A stretch of DNA of 64,000 nucleotides from Gerris lacustris. Lineage: Eukaryota > Arthropoda > Insecta > Hemiptera > Gerridae. The position numbers and the translations under genes are program-made. The DNA is taken from positions 105,098,119 through 105,162,118 of the forward strand of contig OX578277.1 of the NCBI GenBank assembly GCA_951217055.1, in the 5' to 3' direction. The first letter of the stretch is position 1, and each line of letters opens with the position of its first letter. The notes under the pieces are model-generated. The model was not told the DNA's origin. It did not search any database and saw only the letters and a program-made list of their open reading frames with translations. Shown here one piece after another: positions 10,571 to 21,865 of the stretch.

Positions 10571-11382
10571 TTTTTATTTATTAGTCTGAATTTTCAAAAC
10601 CTCGGAGATAAGTATACTGCTAAAAAAATCCGACAGTCACTTCGAGAAAAAGCTTTTGATGAATGGTGTAAGTGTAAGTGGCAAGGTATAGGTGTCTGTC
10701 ACTTTAAAGATAACTCCAAATCCAACGAATTTATAAGCAATAGACAGATACTTACGGGATCTGAATGGACCAACGCTATAAAATTGAATATCAATTATGC
10801 CCCTCTTCGTGGTGTACCAACAAGTGGTGCCCAGTCTACAGGAGAGTTAGGACCCCTCTGCCGCAGATGCAGCAGAGAGACTGAAACACCAGCACATGTG
10901 CTTGGTAATTGTCCAAATAACATGCTCCTCGTTACTCGCCGTCATCATAACGTCAAGCAAAAGATCATTGATTTAATGAAGCAAAAGGGGTATAATTGCT
11001 ATGAAGGTCTATAACATTGATTCTAATGGTTCTACTAGGTATGCTGACATTGTTGCTTTTAAAGAAAATAGCAAGGACGCTTTGGTGATAGACCCTACGG
11101 TTAGATATGAAAGCAACGATCTTCAGCAAGGAGAAAAGGTCCATCTTGAAAAGAAGGGAATTTATGACAAATGTCTTAATTATTACCGAGAAAAGTTTTT
11201 GGAGAAGCACGGTCTAAGAGATTTTCATGTTAGGACTTTGGTTTGGTTCAAGAGGCACTATACCTAAGTTTACCAGCAACTTCTTCGATGAGATAGGTAT
11301 AGATAAAAAGGAACTGACAAGAATAGCCAAATCAATTATTTTAGATTCGCTTGGCATTTTAAATCATCACATATACGGCTAA
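10571..11382 (+). pseudogene. R2-clade LINE, C-terminal zinc knuckle and endonuclease, two frameshifts
   Basis: C-terminal part of a non-LTR retrotransposon of the group with a restriction-like endonuclease (R2/R4/NeSL). That enzyme nicks the target so the reverse transcriptase can prime on it. From about 10583 the frame reads KIRQSLREKAFDEWCK, then the cysteine-histidine motif LCRRCSRETETPAHVLGNCP and the family's RRHHNVK. After a frameshift near 11000 comes the PD-(D/E)XK-type nuclease core with YADIVAFK and VIDPTVRYE. A second shift near 11250 leads into RGTIPKFTSNFF and a natural stop at 11380-11382. Reverse transcriptase is absent (5' truncation). The surroundings are not rDNA, so this is a dead off-target copy or a non-rDNA family member. 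Clade assignment is strong, exact family is not. Confidence 0.85.
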
Positions 11383-11546
11383 ACTTAATTTCATTTTTGA
11401 CATTTTGTTTATTTATTTTTTTGACAAAACAAATATATTGACTATATAAGTTAATTTTTAGAAGTTACTATTTTGACAAATGTATAATGATGATTATATA
11501 CTTTAATTTCTTGTAAATGTTGCACTATTTAATAAGTTATTGTCTG
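11383..11546. other. Putative 3' flank of the R2-clade relic
   Basis: AT-rich. May hold its 3' untranslated region; no clear tail or target duplication is visible. Confidence 0.35.
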
Positions 11547-11911
11547 TTAAAAGATTGATTTAGTAAGCTGTGTATTTAGCAACTCATTATAAATGAGCAG
11601 CCTCTTGTATGTTTTTTTTTGTAAATATATTATGTTTCTCTCTAGATACAAATATTTGGGGATAAAGTAGCCTATCGCTGATAATACAGCTGAGTGCATT
11701 AAAAGTTCCATCCCATTATTATAATTTTTCACCACACATGGTGAATGGATAGGTGTTTCTAAAAAAGTATTATTCTGTTTGTCCCATCTTGAGACAGTTC
11801 AAGTGTCTTTTCCGATGCCTTCAAAGTTTGAGCCCAAATGCACACTGGAGTTATTGACCCATTTTGTAAGAACTATTCCTGATTTTTTAGAAGTAAGGTT
11901 TTCCATATTAT
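11547..11911 (-). pseudogene. piggyBac-type transposase, C-terminal part, one stop
   Basis: A single minus frame from about 11911 down to the stop at 11547 is interrupted by one TGA (near 11800). It reads GIVLTKWVNNSSVHLGSNFE, then RWDKQNNTF, then VKNYNNGMELLMHSAV. Known piggyBac transposases have the order KWxDNR.VxxxSNF, RW(D/N), and NYNKxMGGVDxxD near the end of the catalytic domain. The last of these is damaged here: the GGVD that contains the final catalytic aspartate is replaced by ELLM. Upstream catalytic parts were not found. No TTAA-flanked ends were identified around it. Superfamily assignment is moderately sure; the copy is certainly inactive. Confidence 0.68.
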
Positions 11912-12190
11912 ATCCTCTATTACAGAATCAGCTCCTTCATTAAAAATTCGGTAAATTTCTTCTGGACATGTAATTTATTTTTTTTCATGTGAAATTTTCC
12001 CCAGAGTCACTAATTACTCTGTAGTAGTTCCAATTGGTCCAAAATTGAAAACAAAAGCAAATTTTCAAAAAATTTAAGTCCAATATTGAAGTTTAAACTA
12101 TTAACTAAAAACAAAAAAAATTATCACGCTATTTTACCTTCATAAACCAAAGTTATAAAAAAATTGGTAAGGCGTGAATCTCACGTAAAA
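11912..12190. other. Unassigned; end shared with R6 flank
   Basis: Mostly featureless. The last 33 bases (AAATTGGTAAGGCGTGAATC and on) are shared with the flank of R6 copy 2 at 46494, so R6 may be larger than its obvious TIRs. Confidence 0.45.
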
Positions 12191-12881
12191 AGGGTTTCGT
12201 TGGTATTGTGAACACAAAATTAGTAAGGGGGGGGGGGGGAGAAGTTTCATTGTTTTTTGACAAAATGGCGCGCAAAATTAAATGTTAACATCAAGTGTTG
12301 TACATTTTTGAAATCTACTCTTCAATACCTTTCATTTAATACCCCACTCAAAATTAAAAAAAATTAAAAAATCGGATAACATGAATTATCCGCCATCTTG
12401 GATTTCCAGTAAATCAGAAGAAATTGATAATCTTATTTTTTCTATGGCCCAGCAGACCGCACATTTTGCATATTTTTCTATATTTTTAGTAACAGCGGAA
12501 ATACGATTTTAGGGGGGGGGGGGGGGGGATACGCCAAATTTCGATGTTTTTTGAAAAAATGGCGCTGAAAATTAACCACTAAGTGGTATATATATTTCTA
12601 TTCTACTCTTCAGTACCTTTCATTTGATACCCCACTCAAAATTAAAAAAAAAAAAAAAATATTCGCGATGTGAATTATCCGCCATTTTGAATTTGAACAG
12701 GTGATAATATTGAGTTAGCGAAATTTTTCGTGTGTGTGCGTCAAACCGATCTTTTATACTGGAAAGTTTCACGTTTTTATCTTTTTTGGTTCAAAAGTTA
12801 TTGGAACCGTACGGAGTGACAGACGGACATAGGAACGAAACTATAAGGGTTTCTTTTTTTTGGTTTTACCAACGAAACCCT
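12191..12881. repeat. Dispersed TIR repeat R6, copy 1
   Basis: The outer ends are AGGGTTTCGTTGGTA and its inverted partner TACCAACGAAACCCT. Nearly the same 0.7 kb is found at 46527-47210. It carries two runs of 9-14 G and duplicated internal blocks (CTCTTCAATACCTTTCATTT, then CTCTTCAGTACCTTTCATTT). No gene content. Superfamily unknown. Confidence 0.75.
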
Positions 12882-13338
12882 AAAAACAACATTGAAAATA
12901 AGAAACAACCATGTGACAGCTAATCTGAGATAGGTTTCAAATAAATATCCCTGTGTATAACCTATGCTTGATTGTATAGCACTGTTATCTTGTGGTGGCA
13001 ATAATAACTAATCATATACGAATAATAGTGATACATGCCTATTTCTATACAGCCATAGCTCATAGGAAATTTCGAAAACAACTGTCCTCTGTACAGTACC
13101 AGGTGTCTGAAAGGGTTAAATAATAAATAAGATTTTCTCAATAAATGCTTTCGTGTTGCTTTTATCAAAAAAAGCAATACCACAACTTTTAATGCACTTA
13201 ATGAGATCTTTAAATCGATCCCGCATAAATAAGAATCAGACAAATTTTACTTTTTTTTAAATGGTAGGGGGGGGGGATTTTTGAAATTTGATTATCGAAC
13301 TTTTTTTCGCGAAAAATTAATTTGGAATAGTATCTTAA
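12882..13338. other. Unassigned sequence
   Basis: Short frames only and a G10 run near 13267. No repeat or gene was recognised. Confidence 0.4.
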
Positions 13339-14327
13339 CCCTAGAACGCTAACCATATTTTATAACCTCTTATGACTAACCTTGAGTCATATTGACTCCC
13401 TAATCTATTATACCCAGTTGTATTAAAATATAAAGGCCTAATATGTACAATATTTTTTTAACACGTTTTAGTGCTAGCTGATGGGACACTTGGGTGCTTT
13501 GTTTGCCATAAAAAACAGTTTTTTCCTTTTAATTCCGGTTTTTCAAACTGCACTACTATTACTATTACATATCCGGTATTGTTATCTACCGGAGTAGTTT
13601 TATTTACTTTATTTTATGTAGCTTTTTTCTTTCCTTTCCTTTGGTTTTTCTATTTCGTAAATTGTTTCAATTAATTTATTATTTTCCTCATCATCGCTGA
13701 TGGGATCAAAAAAGGCATTTTCTATATTCAAATCAGGGTCCTAATCACAACCGTCACCATTATTGTCGAATACGCTCTTTTTCATAATCGGTATCTGAAT
13801 CGGTAATTTCCTTCATCAAGCGATAAATGTCGTTTAGATCATTGTATTTTTTCTCCATTATTTGACTATATTCATATTCTATTAACTTTATATAATTTAG
13901 ACATATAAAGACAAAAAAAAATATAACAATTTATACTTATAAATGAATAAATTACAATTATATTACCTTTAATTTGAAATAATTATTGAATTAAAAGTTA
14001 TATAATATCTAATTTATAAGATTTGAAATGACCAAATAAACAATAACACGACATACTATTCTAAAAAATACTATTCTGCGTCAAAATGACCTACAAAAAA
14101 TTTACGTGTAACACTAAACAGGAGTCAAAATGACTCTGTGACTGCAGAAAAACAAACGATATGTCCTCTTTAGAATCTGAATGTGGAACTGATAAAAGTG
14201 TAGAAGGGTCATTCAAGGGTGGGAGATAGCATAGCTGAGATGTGGGAGTTCTGTGTTTTACAGACACCGTGCATTCCTAGTTTAAAAAAAATGGGAGTCA
14301 TTTTGACTCCAGGTTAGCTTTCTAGGG
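13339..14327. mobile_element. Deleted piggyBac-like element
   Basis: The left end is TTAA then CCCTAGAACGCTAACC. The right end, read inward, is CCCTAGAAAGCTAACC, so both begin with CCCTAGAA as piggyBac does. Just inside each TIR lies a self-complementary GAGTCAnnnTGACTC block. The right TTAA is not preserved (AAAT follows). At 989 bp most of the transposase is gone. The TIR resembles that of the element at 54274. Confidence 0.8.
13640..13858 (-). pseudogene. piggyBac-like transposase, acidic N-terminus only
   Basis: From an ATG at 13858 the minus strand encodes MEKKYNDLNDIYRLMKEITD followed by SDTDYEKERI and a stop. A one-base shift continues with NIENAFFDPISDDEENNKLI, then ETIYEIEKPKERKEKSYIK. 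Acidic, Asp/Glu-rich leaders of this kind precede the catalytic domain in piggyBac transposases. Location between CCCTAGAA inverted ends supports the identity. No catalytic residues remain, and a second stop lies near the shift. Function is lost. The call rests more on position and composition than on a diagnostic motif. Confidence 0.55.
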
Positions 14328-14474
14328 AAATTATAAAGAATACTTTTTTCTTGTATAATCGAAATTTGGATAGGTTTACTCTTGTACGATTTTAGGAAAT
14401 TGTACTTTCTGGGTACAGGGTACATATTGAACAAAAAGTAATACTATAAACCTTCATTTAAGAACAAGCAGAAG

Positions 14475-14999
<525 letters not shown>

Positions 15000-15430
15000 A
15001 CGACCACAAGCCGTATTACCCGGTGTACCAGAGCAGCGAATTCCACTTCTACTGGAGCCTGCCATATACTTCATACAATGCTGGGTAAACATCGAACCGA
15101 GAATGTGAGACTCCAGGATTTTAAGCCGGATCGATTTACGTAAAAAGGAAATGTATTTGTTCAAGTAGTATAGGACTGGGAGGTCAAACTACATATTTTA
15201 ACCTAGCAATTAGGCTACTTATGTTTATACTAACCACGAATAGAGTTTACATTCATATGTATTACCGAAATATAGTGATCAATAGTGAGCCATGTTAACT
15301 AACCACGAATAGAGTTTACATTCGCATGTATTACAGAAGCGGCGTGAACAATAGTGGGCCATGTTTATCAAAGTGCCTCGGATCGAATCCTTGGCCTCGA
15401 CATAACCGAGCAGAAGTGATCATTGCTTTA
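15000..15430 (-). repeat. tRNA-derived SINE-like repeat, copy 1
   Basis: On the minus strand a B-box-like GGATTCGATCC (15380-15390) follows CTTCTGCTCGGTTATGTCGA. The body then shares CACTATTGnTCAC and other words with the copy at 44380-44680. The stretch ACCACGAATAGAGTTTACAT occurs twice about 70 bases apart. The internal promoter suggests RNA polymerase III origin. Ends not fixed. Confidence 0.55.
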
Positions 15431-15468
15431 ATGATCACCGGCCACTTTGAACCCCTTTAAATCAAAAC

Positions 15469-16367
15469 TGTATTCCTTCAAATATAAGACGCATTTTTCC
15501 CCTCGTTTTTGCATTGCGAAAATCGGGATGGGTCAAAGGTGCGTCTTATAATCGATGTATTCAAGATTATAAGACGATTATAATTCAGGATTACAAGAAG
15601 ATTATAATTCAAGATTAAAAGACTATTATAATTCAAAATTATAAAACGATTATAATTCAAGATTATAAGACGATTACAATTCAATATTATAATACGATTT
15701 TAATTCAAGATTTTAAGACGATTATAATTCAAGATTATAATACGATTATAACTCAAGATTATAAGACGATTATAACTCAAGATTATAAGACGATTATAAG
15801 ACGATTTTAATTCAAGATTTTAAGACGATTATAATTAAAGATTATAAAACGATTATAATCATATAAAAACTTATTTTTAACAAATTTCTCTTTCAAGATT
15901 AGTGCTGGGATCTTATTTTTATTTTTTATTTCAAACTCTTCGAATTTTGCCGGAATATGATTGTCACCTCCTATTAAATCAATTTTCAGAAATTTTATCG
16001 AGTTCAATTTCTGACGAGATTTTGAGTGGAAGGGGTTCGATTGTACCAATTTATTTCTTGTTAGCATCAAAATTTTATTATAAAAATCTAATATTGCTAT
16101 TTGTCTGCCAGCATGGCATCTGTCATACATCTAAATAAAGAGTCAAATGCACCTTTACATCTAAATAAAGATTCAAAATTCCAACAATATCCGTTACGTG
16201 GAAGACTAGCCAAATTTGACGTCTGAAAAAGATGTTATAAAAGAGAACGGAAGATTTTCCCTTTGAAACAGGATACGTCTTATATTCGATGCAGCGATGC
16301 ATAATTGTTCTTTTCACATTTTTAGTTCAAAAATCGGGATGAGTCTTAAATTCGATGGAATACGGTA
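15469..16367. mobile_element. TIR element with CTTATAATCGA-type ends, pogo/Tigger-like style
   Basis: The left end runs TGTATTCCTTCAAATATAAG then ACGC. The right end read inward is CGTATTCCATCGAATTTAAG then ACTC. Repeated GTCTTATA-TTCGATG words lie inside both ends, a style known from Tigger-type elements. About 0.9 kb, no transposase motif. Target duplication unclear. Confidence 0.55.
15549..15870. repeat. 24-bp minisatellite inside the TIR element
   Basis: Thirteen or so degenerate units of GATTATAAGACGATTATAAT plus TCAA. The unit contains TTATAAGACG, which is the inverse of the CGTCTTATA motif found in the host element's ends, so the array may have grown from a terminal motif. The minus frames through it are translations of the repeat. 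Confidence 0.88.
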
Positions 16368-16701
16368 CATTATAGGAACATGTCAAAAAAATGACTTGTT
16401 CATTCTCTGTCATCTTAATAAAAAGTTTAAACAGACAGTTGGAGCTTTCAAACTTTCTTTTAAATACGATATTTCGATCACGTGGGTAATGTTAACTAGT
16501 TGAAGAAAGTTTTGTACTTATAAACCTTTTACCCGGTTTAAGGATGCCTTTAGAGATAAACTTTCCGTCCGTTAACAGTTTCCTTAAGAACTATATTTAG
16601 TGAGATTTTCCCTACAATAACTTTTTTTATGTATCCAAACTATGAGACTCACAAAAGACATCTATAAAATAAAAGGTTTAAAAATAGATATTTTGGTTGA
16701 T
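16368..16701. other. Unassigned; right part is target of the hAT element
   Basis: No gene recognised. The last bases (TATTTTGGTTGATCTGGGGC) are the left half of the hAT target; a related uninterrupted target lies at 22985-23005. Confidence 0.5.
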
Positions 16702-16937
16702 CTGGGGCACAGGCCCAGACTTGTAAATGGGCTGACTGGGCTATAGCCCAGGGCGCCAGATTTTGGGGGGCGCAAAATTTTCGAAGACATCTTTTTACTA
16801 AAAAAAAAAAAAAAAAAATCATTGTCAACTTCGGTAGGCCTATATATGACCCCACACGGCCACAGTGTACTGACCAATCCGATCTAGTCCCAGAAACTGT
16901 ACAATCCGACTCTACAATCTCCAATGTAAACAAGGTA

Positions 16938-18722
16938 TTGCCTAATGAATTTGTGTTAGAAGACCCTGCAACTTGGAACATTTTTGACACTCTGGTTATT
17001 GAAAATATTATTGGAAATTCTCCTAAACAAAACATGCATGCCGATTTTTCAAAGTCTGAGCGTGTTTACACTGATCAAAAACGTAGCTTATCCCTTAACT
17101 TATTTAAAGATGTACTCCCTAATGGAGAGATATATTTTAGAGACTGGCTGCTGTTCTCCTCATCAACTGGGAAGTTGTTTTGTACTCCCTGTCGCTTATT
17201 CCAACCAGACAGCAAGAAAACCCATTTTTGTTCCGGTTTTAATGACTGGAAGCATGGCCATACTCTTATAAAACAGCACGAACACTCAGCTGACCACATA
17301 TGTAACAGTAACATGCTCACTTACATAAGCAGACAAAAGAAGAACACTCAAGTTAATATCCTGTTATCGACACAATATGAAGAAGAAGTTAAATATTGGC
17401 AAAACGTCTTATCAAGAGTAGTTTCGGTTGTAAGATTTCTTGCTGTAAGAGGATTACCTTTTCGAGGTGACAATGAACACTTTGGGTCTACTTCCAACGG
17501 GCTGTATCTGGGATGTCTGGAGCTAATTAGTGAATACGATCCATTCCTTGCTCAACATATAACAAAATTTGGAAATAAAGGCCCGGGACAAGTATCCTAC
17601 TTATCTTCGAGAACTTGCAATGAGTTTATTGATATAATGGGAAGTGTTGTGCTTCAAACAATTCTGAATGAGATTAAAAATGTTCTTTACTACGCCCTCA
17701 TTGTTGATTCTACTCCCGACTGCTCTCACACAGATCAGTTAGCTATTGTGCTTCGATACGTGTCTTTGGAAGAGTTGGAACCCAAAGAACGTCTGTTACG
17801 ACTTTTGCTGGGATAGGTCACTCATCCAGTTCCTTAGAAGAAGCTGTAATGAACTGTCTTTCCGAATTTGGATTAGATATTAAGTATTGTCGAGGACAAA
17901 GTTATGACAATGCATCTAACATGTCCGGAGCCTACACAGGACTGCAAGCAAGGATTAAAAATCACAACTCGGTTGCAGATTTTGTTCCTTGCGCAGGGCA
18001 TTCACTAAACCTTCTTGGTTCCGCTGCTGCTGAATGCTGTACTGAAGTGGTAAAATTCATTGGTTTTATACAAGAACTCTATAATTTTTTCTCTCTGTCA
18101 AGTTACAGATGGGAAATTTTAAAAGAGCACTTGGATCAAAACCATACACCAGTGGTAAAGTCGCTATCTGATTCTGATACCAGGTAGTCAGCTAGAGCAG
18201 ATGCCCTGAAAGCTGTAGTAAAAGGGTATAAGGAAATTCAAAATTCTCTGAGGGCGTTATCTGAAGATCCCTTAGTAAAACCTGGAGCTCGATTAGAAGC
18301 CCAAGCTCTTGAAAAACAATTTCAAAATTTTGAAATTGCTTTTTTATGTATTTTATGGAATGGCATCTTAGAAAGGTTTGACAAGTGTAGCAACAACTTA
18401 CAAATGCAAACCATAGATCTGGCAGCGGCTACTAAACTGTTCCACTCTTTAGAATGATATGTCAAAGAAAAAAGAGACGAGTTTGAAAAGTACGAAGAAT
18501 ATACTGCGGCTGTTTATTGGTGTGAAACTCCTACTTATTCCAGGGTTAGGAAACGCAAAATATTTGCAGATGAGACCAGTAAGAATGAAGTGAAACATGA
18601 TGGAAGATCAGCTTTTAGAACTGGAGTTTTTCTAAAAATAATTGATTCAATAATATCAAACTTGTCGAAAAGAAGAAAAGCTTATGCAAAAACTAAATGC
18701 TCTGGTGTTAATGTGTTCTGAG
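16938..18722 (+). pseudogene. hAT transposase, ZMYM1/DUF4371 type, decayed
   Basis: Transposase that would excise and insert the surrounding hAT element. The first 292 codons hold a TTF-type zinc finger (YFRDWLLFSSSTGKLFCTPC, residues about 66-85, then H114/H116/H120), a DUF4371-like region (AVRGLPFRGDNE) and the first catalytic aspartate in ALIVDSTPDCSHTDQ (Asp near 257). A frameshift at about 17790-17810 leads to the next frame with SSSSLEEAVMNCLSEFGLDI, the family signature CRGQSYDNASNMSG with the second aspartate, and PCAGHSLNLLG. In-frame stops follow at about 18187 and 18456, and the frame closes at 18720-18722. The C-terminal hAT dimerisation block is not recognisable. The start at 16938 is the first ATG; the real N-terminus may lie upstream. 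Dead but clearly identified. Confidence 0.9.
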
Positions 18723-19296
18723 CATGATGTAACTCTTAAAACAAACTTTTCTGAAGTTATAGCAAATTTTGCTAAATTAAAATTAAGGAAAAAATATTTT
18801 AAATAATTAAAAATGCCTAGCCAACTTAATGTTCCTTTAGTTCAATAATTTTAATGTACTTATTTTTTTATATACCCAATAACCAGTGAAACCCTGTTTT
18901 AACGCTTTTCCGCATTCAACAATTGTTTTTTTTAAGTCCCTTTTAGGTAAGGTTTTTTAAAATTTCCAGTAATTTTTTTTCTATAAATTCGGTTGCTAAT
19001 GGTTTTGTTAAAGGTTTAATATTTAGATTAAGATTCTTATAATTAACTATAAAACGTTTTGACTCATAAGATTCATCTTCAGTCAAAATGTATTTTTATA
19101 AATGACCAATAGTTGGTGTAGGTTTTTTCCTTTGCCTCCATTAGTATTAGTGGAGATCGTCTTGATAGAAATTAGATTAAAAACAATATTTATACATAAA
19201 TAGTTTAAGCTTACATGACAATTTACATCTTAAAAAGGAATAAATTATTTAAAATTTGACGTTAAAAAAAGACTTGATTAGACATTTTTATAACAT

Positions 19297-19335
19297 TTGA
19301 AGGTGACTCTTATGACTCGAAACGTTTCATAATGA
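19297..19335 (+). other. Motif M, copy 2 (degenerate stem, CTCGAAACGTTTC)
   Basis: GGTGACTCTTATGACTCGAA followed by ACGTTTCAT matches copy 1 in its right half, but its stem no longer pairs. It lies in the non-coding 3' part of the hAT element, which suggests a further unrecognised insertion there. Confidence 0.4.
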
Positions 19336-19938
19336 ACTAAAAGAGTCTGCTTTAAATTATTACACTTTCGTCAAATCCATTTATCCAATTTATAGTCTCA
19401 AACAGAGGTGTAGTGTAAATTTGAAATTTTTTATCTTTATTGACTCGTTTTTCTGTGATACCAACAAAAACGTTTAATCAAAGTTTTACTGTATTTTTTT
19501 TTTTTTTTCATTTATTTTTTTATTTCATAACTTTAGTTATTTTTTGTTTTCATTTTTTTTTTTCTAATTCATATAATAGAGCCTTAGCTCCCATCCTCAA
19601 GGTTTGCTTTGTTGAGATTTTTAATAATAATTAATATAGTATATTTGTACTGCAATTTTTATAATGTATTACAATGACATTATGCTCAAATAAACAACCT
19701 TATATAAAAAGCTAAAAAACGTATATTAATTTTGTTATTGTTGAATATACTTTTTAAGCTTACACCTTTAAATCTGGGTTATTTCATCAATTTAACCCTT
19801 TACAATGTATGTACTACTTGGAACTTTCGTGTGTATGCGTTGCTGGTATGCATAAATAACCGAAGGGAGGGGGGGGGGGCGCCAAAGCTGAGAGCAGCCC
19901 AGGGCGCCATTCACTTAAAGTCCGGGCCTGCTGGGGCA

Positions 19939-20560
19939 TCATGTATAGATAATTTCAAGATAAAAAGAACTTTTTACATACTACGTTTTTAAATGTTCTG
20001 TTGAATCGTATGTAATGTTGATAATAAAGTTTTTATTGTTATATAATATATAATGTTAGTGAAAAAAAAAAAATAGTTCCGAATTTATTTACTTCACATA
20101 AATGACGACCATCCAGAGAGCTGATATTAAACCTATAAAAGGATAAATCTTTGTACAACGGATCTCCCCAACACCAAATCTAAGCGTGCCATCGATATAT
20201 TTGAAATAATATAATCGATATTTCCTGTTTTGCTGTCATTCAATGTTTATCTATCACAAATTTGAGACCCGTCAAAATGAAGATGGCGTAAATATATTGG
20301 ATATGGCAAAACAAATAAAATAACTTGCGGATTTTTTCACAACTAACTTTCCGCACAGCAAAATTTGCTGAAAACTAATTAAATTCTGCTGAAAGATGGC
20401 TTAAAGTATTAAAATAGTGCATTGTCATCGTGTTCTGAGCTATGCAAAAAGTTTCAAATGTCTAGCTATTTGGGAAGTTAGTTAGAAATCGATTGCCAGA
20501 TTTGTACCGGACAAACAAACAAACAAACAAACAAGAATGCAAGCTAATAAAAACGTAGTA
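19939..20560 (+). repeat. R4 copy 2
   Basis: Left TACTACGTTTTTA at 19979, right AAAAACGTAGTA ending 20560, with a (CAAA)n tract before it. The hAT element sits directly in its left flank. Confidence 0.8.
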
Positions 20561-20825
20561 AAATAGAAAAACTGGCATAATAAAATTAAAGATTTATCTG
20601 TAGATTGATGAAAACTGCACCAATTATGGATACTTCTTCGTTTCATACGTTTTCTCTTAAAACATTTTCCATCTTCAGTCGTCCATTATGAGACATAGAT
20701 GTATACAGGTCGATTTTGCGTATATTGGGCGAATGTATCTGCCATAGATTAACTGGGTTTCGATGTAGCGTATCTGGTTTTTTTGAGAAAGAGTATGAAA
20801 TAAAAAAGTATCCATAAATAATGAA
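20561..20825. other. Spacer between two opposed R4 copies
   Basis: About 265 bp, with GGATACTTCTTCGTTTCATAC near the left and GTATGAAATAAAAAAGTATCC near the right as an imperfect inverted pair. It may itself be a small TIR element. Confidence 0.45.
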
Positions 20826-20873
20826 ATTTTACTACGTTTTTATTAGCTTGCTTTCTTTTTTGTTTGTTTGTTT

Positions 20874-21549
20874 ATCTCCAGTAGGGATAAAAAGTTATGA
20901 TTTTGAATTAGTTTAGAGGGACTAAAACAGGTCTTTTCATCCCTGAACTCAAAAAGTAGGTAGAAAAAGTAAAAGTAGGGCGAAAAAGTAAAGTAGGGCA
21001 AAAAAGTAAAGATTGCAACTTAATTATTTTATAAATAGTAGAAAATGAATGGCTAATGTAATGAAGTTGTTAAAATCAGGTTGGCGGCACTGCGCTTTTT
21101 TGACCATGTTTATGTTTGTTTATATTGTTTATAACCTGCATCTAAATAACCTTCTATTTGAGTTTAATTCCAATTCTTATTTGTTTTTCACATTGAATCT
21201 CTTATATCGGCTATTAAAAGTGCTATTAATTATTGTTATTTATTAAAATAATAAATAAAAACTGTGCAATGGACGAAAATGTGTATTTTCTTCCTACTGG
21301 AGATAAAATATTGTATGTACCTCGTGAGTAAAGAGCCATTATTCCCCTCGCGATAACTATCTCCCTCAGCTGCGCCTCGGGAGCTAATTAGAGTTATTCC
21401 CTCGGCTGCGCCTCGGGAATTAAAGAGTCTAATTCCCTCGGCTTCGCCTCGGGATTTAGGGACCATGGTTCCTTCGGCTTCGCCTCAAGAACCAACTCTT
21501 TCGCTCAGGGAATAATGGCTTACTTTACTCCCTAGGTGCATAAGTAACT
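20874..21549. repeat. Repeat R5, copy 1, with serial GC hairpins
   Basis: Nearly identical to 36889-37550 over about 0.65 kb. It begins TCTCCAGTAGGG after an A and ends GCATAAGTAACTA before T. The right third carries serial self-complementary blocks of the type CCCTCGGCTGCGCCTCGGGA (21362-21490), each able to form a short hairpin. A/T insertion context hints at a Helitron-like mechanism but the end is not CTRR. No frame of interest. Confidence 0.7.
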
Positions 21550-21865
21550 ATTGTTTGTTTGTCCAGTACAAATCTGGCAATCGATTTCTAACTAACTTCC
21601 CGAATAGCTAGACATTTGAAACTTTTAGCATAGCTCAGAATACGATGACAATGCATTATTTTAATACTTTTAGCCATCTTTCAGCAGAATTTAATTGGAT
21701 TTCAGCAAATTTTGCTGTATGGAAAGTTAGTTCATTTTATTTGTTTTGCCATCCCATATTTACAATCTTCATTTTGACGGGTTTCAAATTTGTGATTTTT
21801 ATAAATAAGAGATAAACATTGAATGACAGCAAAACAGGAAATATATCGATTATATTATTTCAAAT

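Larger units (their letters stand above)
16710..19930 (+). mobile_element. End-to-end hAT transposon with 8-bp target duplication
   Basis: The left end CAGGCCCAGACTT and the inverted right end CAGGCCCGGACTT are typical hAT termini, followed on both sides by GGGCGCC-containing subterminal sequence. CTGGGGCA flanks the element on both sides (16702-16709 and 19931-19938) as a perfect 8-bp duplication. The same site without insertion is seen on the minus strand at 22990-22997. Total 3,221 bp, with one decayed transposase and a 1.1-kb AT-rich 3' region. Confidence 0.92.

Noticed and set aside
15478..16130. Minus frames rich in LIILNYNR repeats
   Set aside because: Translation of the 24-bp minisatellite, not a protein gene.
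16649..17035. 128-codon minus frame
   Set aside because: Antisense to the hAT left end and the transposase start, and crosses an A-run.
20874..21549. R5 as a definite Helitron
   Set aside because: Insertion between A and T fits, but the 3' end lacks CTRR and a single terminal hairpin, so only a Helitron-like possibility is kept.
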